The notes under the pieces were generated by a model. It worked only from the letters and a program-made list of their open reading frames with translations, had not been told where the DNA came from and ran no database searches. The translations under genes and the position numbers were made by a program. Positions 62,922 through 64,000 of a stretch of DNA of 64,000 nt are shown here, in pieces; within the stretch, counting starts at the first letter, position 1, and every line of letters starts with the position of its first letter. This DNA comes from Parietichytrium sp. I65-24A (lineage: Eukaryota; Sar; Bigyra; Thraustochytrida; Thraustochytriidae), in NCBI GenBank assembly GCA_012862575.1, contig BLSF01000101.1, forward strand, positions 1-64,000. Reading direction: 5' to 3'.

Positions 62922-63446
62922 ATTTCAAGATCAGTTGAACATTTTGTGTTTTTTCCTCTCAGGTCCACCTGAGCAGCCTCCGGTGTGCTCAGAATCGCAA
63001 GAGTTTGTTGCTCTCTTCCGCGTATCGTGGTTAGTGAAATCCCATCACAAGTCGTCTCGTTGGTGGTGGCGGAAATGAATGGCAGGCTTGCTCGCACATC
63101 GTAGGAAATATGTCCACTCAGATGAACTTGCGGAGACCGCGATTGCGATCCCACTTCTACGAAAGAAGGCTCAGGAAAGGGAAGAGAAGAATAATAGCAC
63201 TTATGGCTGGCGACAAAGCGGTCTCTGTGGACCTTCGCTTTCAACATCCAGGGAAATTTCATCCCAGAGTGTGTGCGCTAGCGTTCACTCCCAGGGATGG
63301 AGCTAATCGACACTTCGAGTTTTGAGCCGGTTGTGTCAACCCAAACCGACGATTGACGATTGATCAGAGTCGGTCGTTCGGGTCGATGAGCCAGCTCTTC
63401 AAATACCATTCTCCAAGTGAACTTGCGCCAGCACCTCGATCCCACG

Positions 63447-64000
63447 ATGGTTTGCGACTCGGTAACAATGGACCAGGGATTCGACCTTTCCAAGTTTACA
63501 GCTGTCCCGATCAAGCTCGAAAAGCATGCACTGTCGCCTCGCTCGTCGGGGCTTACGTCTCAGGACTTTGATGACGAAGAGTGGTTCGCGACAGGGCAGG
63601 ACGGATCCAAGCGAAAGAAAAGAGACCGCGATCGCAACAAGCTAGCATGTAAGCAGTTTCGCGAGAAGCGCAAGCGGGAGATGTCTAGTCTCATGGAGCG
63701 AAACGAGATATTGGAGCAGGAGCAAGAGATTCTCAGAGCGAGGATAGCAGAACTTCAGAACGAGATGCAAATGTTCCGGCACAAAACATTGGAGGACCTC
63801 GAAACTGAAAACACTCTCCTGAGTGCCAGAGTCCGGAAGCATCGCAAATGCACAGCAGAAATTCAAAAGATTGTACAAACACTCGACGAAGATCTTGCCG
63901 TCACACCAGAAGAGAAATCACATGTGCTTACTTCCGCCGTAGATGAATCTGTGAGTCGTGTGATTGGTCTCGGATACGCGAGTTCAGACTGGCGGTGCGG
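63447..64000 (+). CDS. bZIP transcription factor (partial, runs off window end)
   Basis: At least 184 residues from ATG 63447, open to the last base. The basic region and zipper are clear at about 54-115: SKRKKRDRDRNKLACKQFRE has the invariant N-x7-R (NKLACKQFR), followed by heptads starting at about MSSLMERNEILEQEQEIL. A second coiled stretch (LEDLETENTLLSARVRKH) extends the dimer helix. The C-terminal part begins a new region (EKSHVLTSAVDESVSRVIG) cut by the window, which could be a PAS-like or other sensor domain. Nuclear DNA-binding regulator; target unknown. Stramenopiles are known for bZIP-PAS proteins such as aureochromes (LOV), but nothing here shows a LOV domain. Confidence 0.85.
   Translation, partial: MVCDSVTMDQGFDLSKFTAVPIKLEKHALSPRSSGLTSQDFDDEEWFATGQDGSKRKKRDRDRNKLACKQFREKRKREMSSLMERNEILEQEQEILRARIAELQNEMQMFRHKTLEDLETENTLLSARVRKHRKCTAEIQKIVQTLDEDLAVTPEEKSHVLTSAVDESVSRVIGLGYASSDWRC

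Larger units (their letters stand above)
58637..63446. other. 4.8-kb stretch without a recognised gene
   Basis: Frames here are short (under about 135 codons), mostly without ATG or family features. Features seen: a GATC-rich palindrome (59131-59174), GAGCAAG tandem repeats (about 62896-62921) and polypyrimidine tracts at about 61940. Non-coding RNA genes cannot be excluded. No tRNA box B or snRNA signature was seen by eye. Confidence 0.45.

Overview
This is nuclear DNA of a microbial eukaryote. Long open frames begin with ATG. Several genes carry short GT-AG introns (50-160 nt), and many products have signal peptides, single transmembrane anchors or spliceosome functions. Genes are compact and mostly intronless, with microsatellite-rich spacers. 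A tubulin polyglutamylase-like gene suggests microtubule cilia or flagella. A channelrhodopsin-type protein, tandem secreted/anchored surface proteins, a bZIP factor and a Mn-type CDF transporter would fit a heterotrophic stramenopile such as a labyrinthulomycete (thraustochytrid). That assignment is an inference; no rRNA or other decisive marker is present. No retroelement, virus copy, CRISPR array, tRNA or rRNA was recognised.

Layout. 0-10.4 kb: an RCC1-like type I membrane protein, a short ESS2/DGCR14 splicing factor, a channelrhodopsin-like 7TM protein with a receiver-like C-terminal domain, and a TTLL4-like ligase. 10.7-24 kb: a membrane-anchored subtilisin (minus strand), a large unrecognised helical protein, a short type I membrane protein, a 40-residue metallothionein-like gene with one intron, and a basic coiled-coil protein. 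24.7-37.5 kb: two tandem paralogous LamG/cadherin-like surface proteins with one intron at the same place, an EGF-like 7TM protein between them on the other strand, and a membrane-anchored endonuclease/exonuclease/phosphatase-fold protein with duplicated Cys-rich repeats. 39-46 kb: a Mn-type CDF transporter, a 1-kb direct duplication joined at a single N, a methyltransferase with a polyhistidine head, and an unrecognised multi-pass membrane protein. 47-53 kb: ketopantoate hydroxymethyltransferase (panB, 3 exons), a 17-exon LRR gene with almost one repeat per exon, and a CCDC12/Cwf18 splicing factor. 54-64 kb: an RMD1/DUF155 protein, a LysM-TLDc (OXR1-like) protein, about 4.8 kb with no gene seen, and a bZIP factor cut by the window end.

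Themes: a group of secreted or cell-surface proteins that all end in one TM helix and a short basic tail; metal handling (metallothionein, Mn-CDF, His-rich methyltransferase); splicing (ESS2, CCDC12). The strongest candidates for something new are the channelrhodopsin-like protein, whose usual cation-channel glutamates are missing, and the LRR gene, in which all 16 introns are phase 2 and fall at one repeat register.
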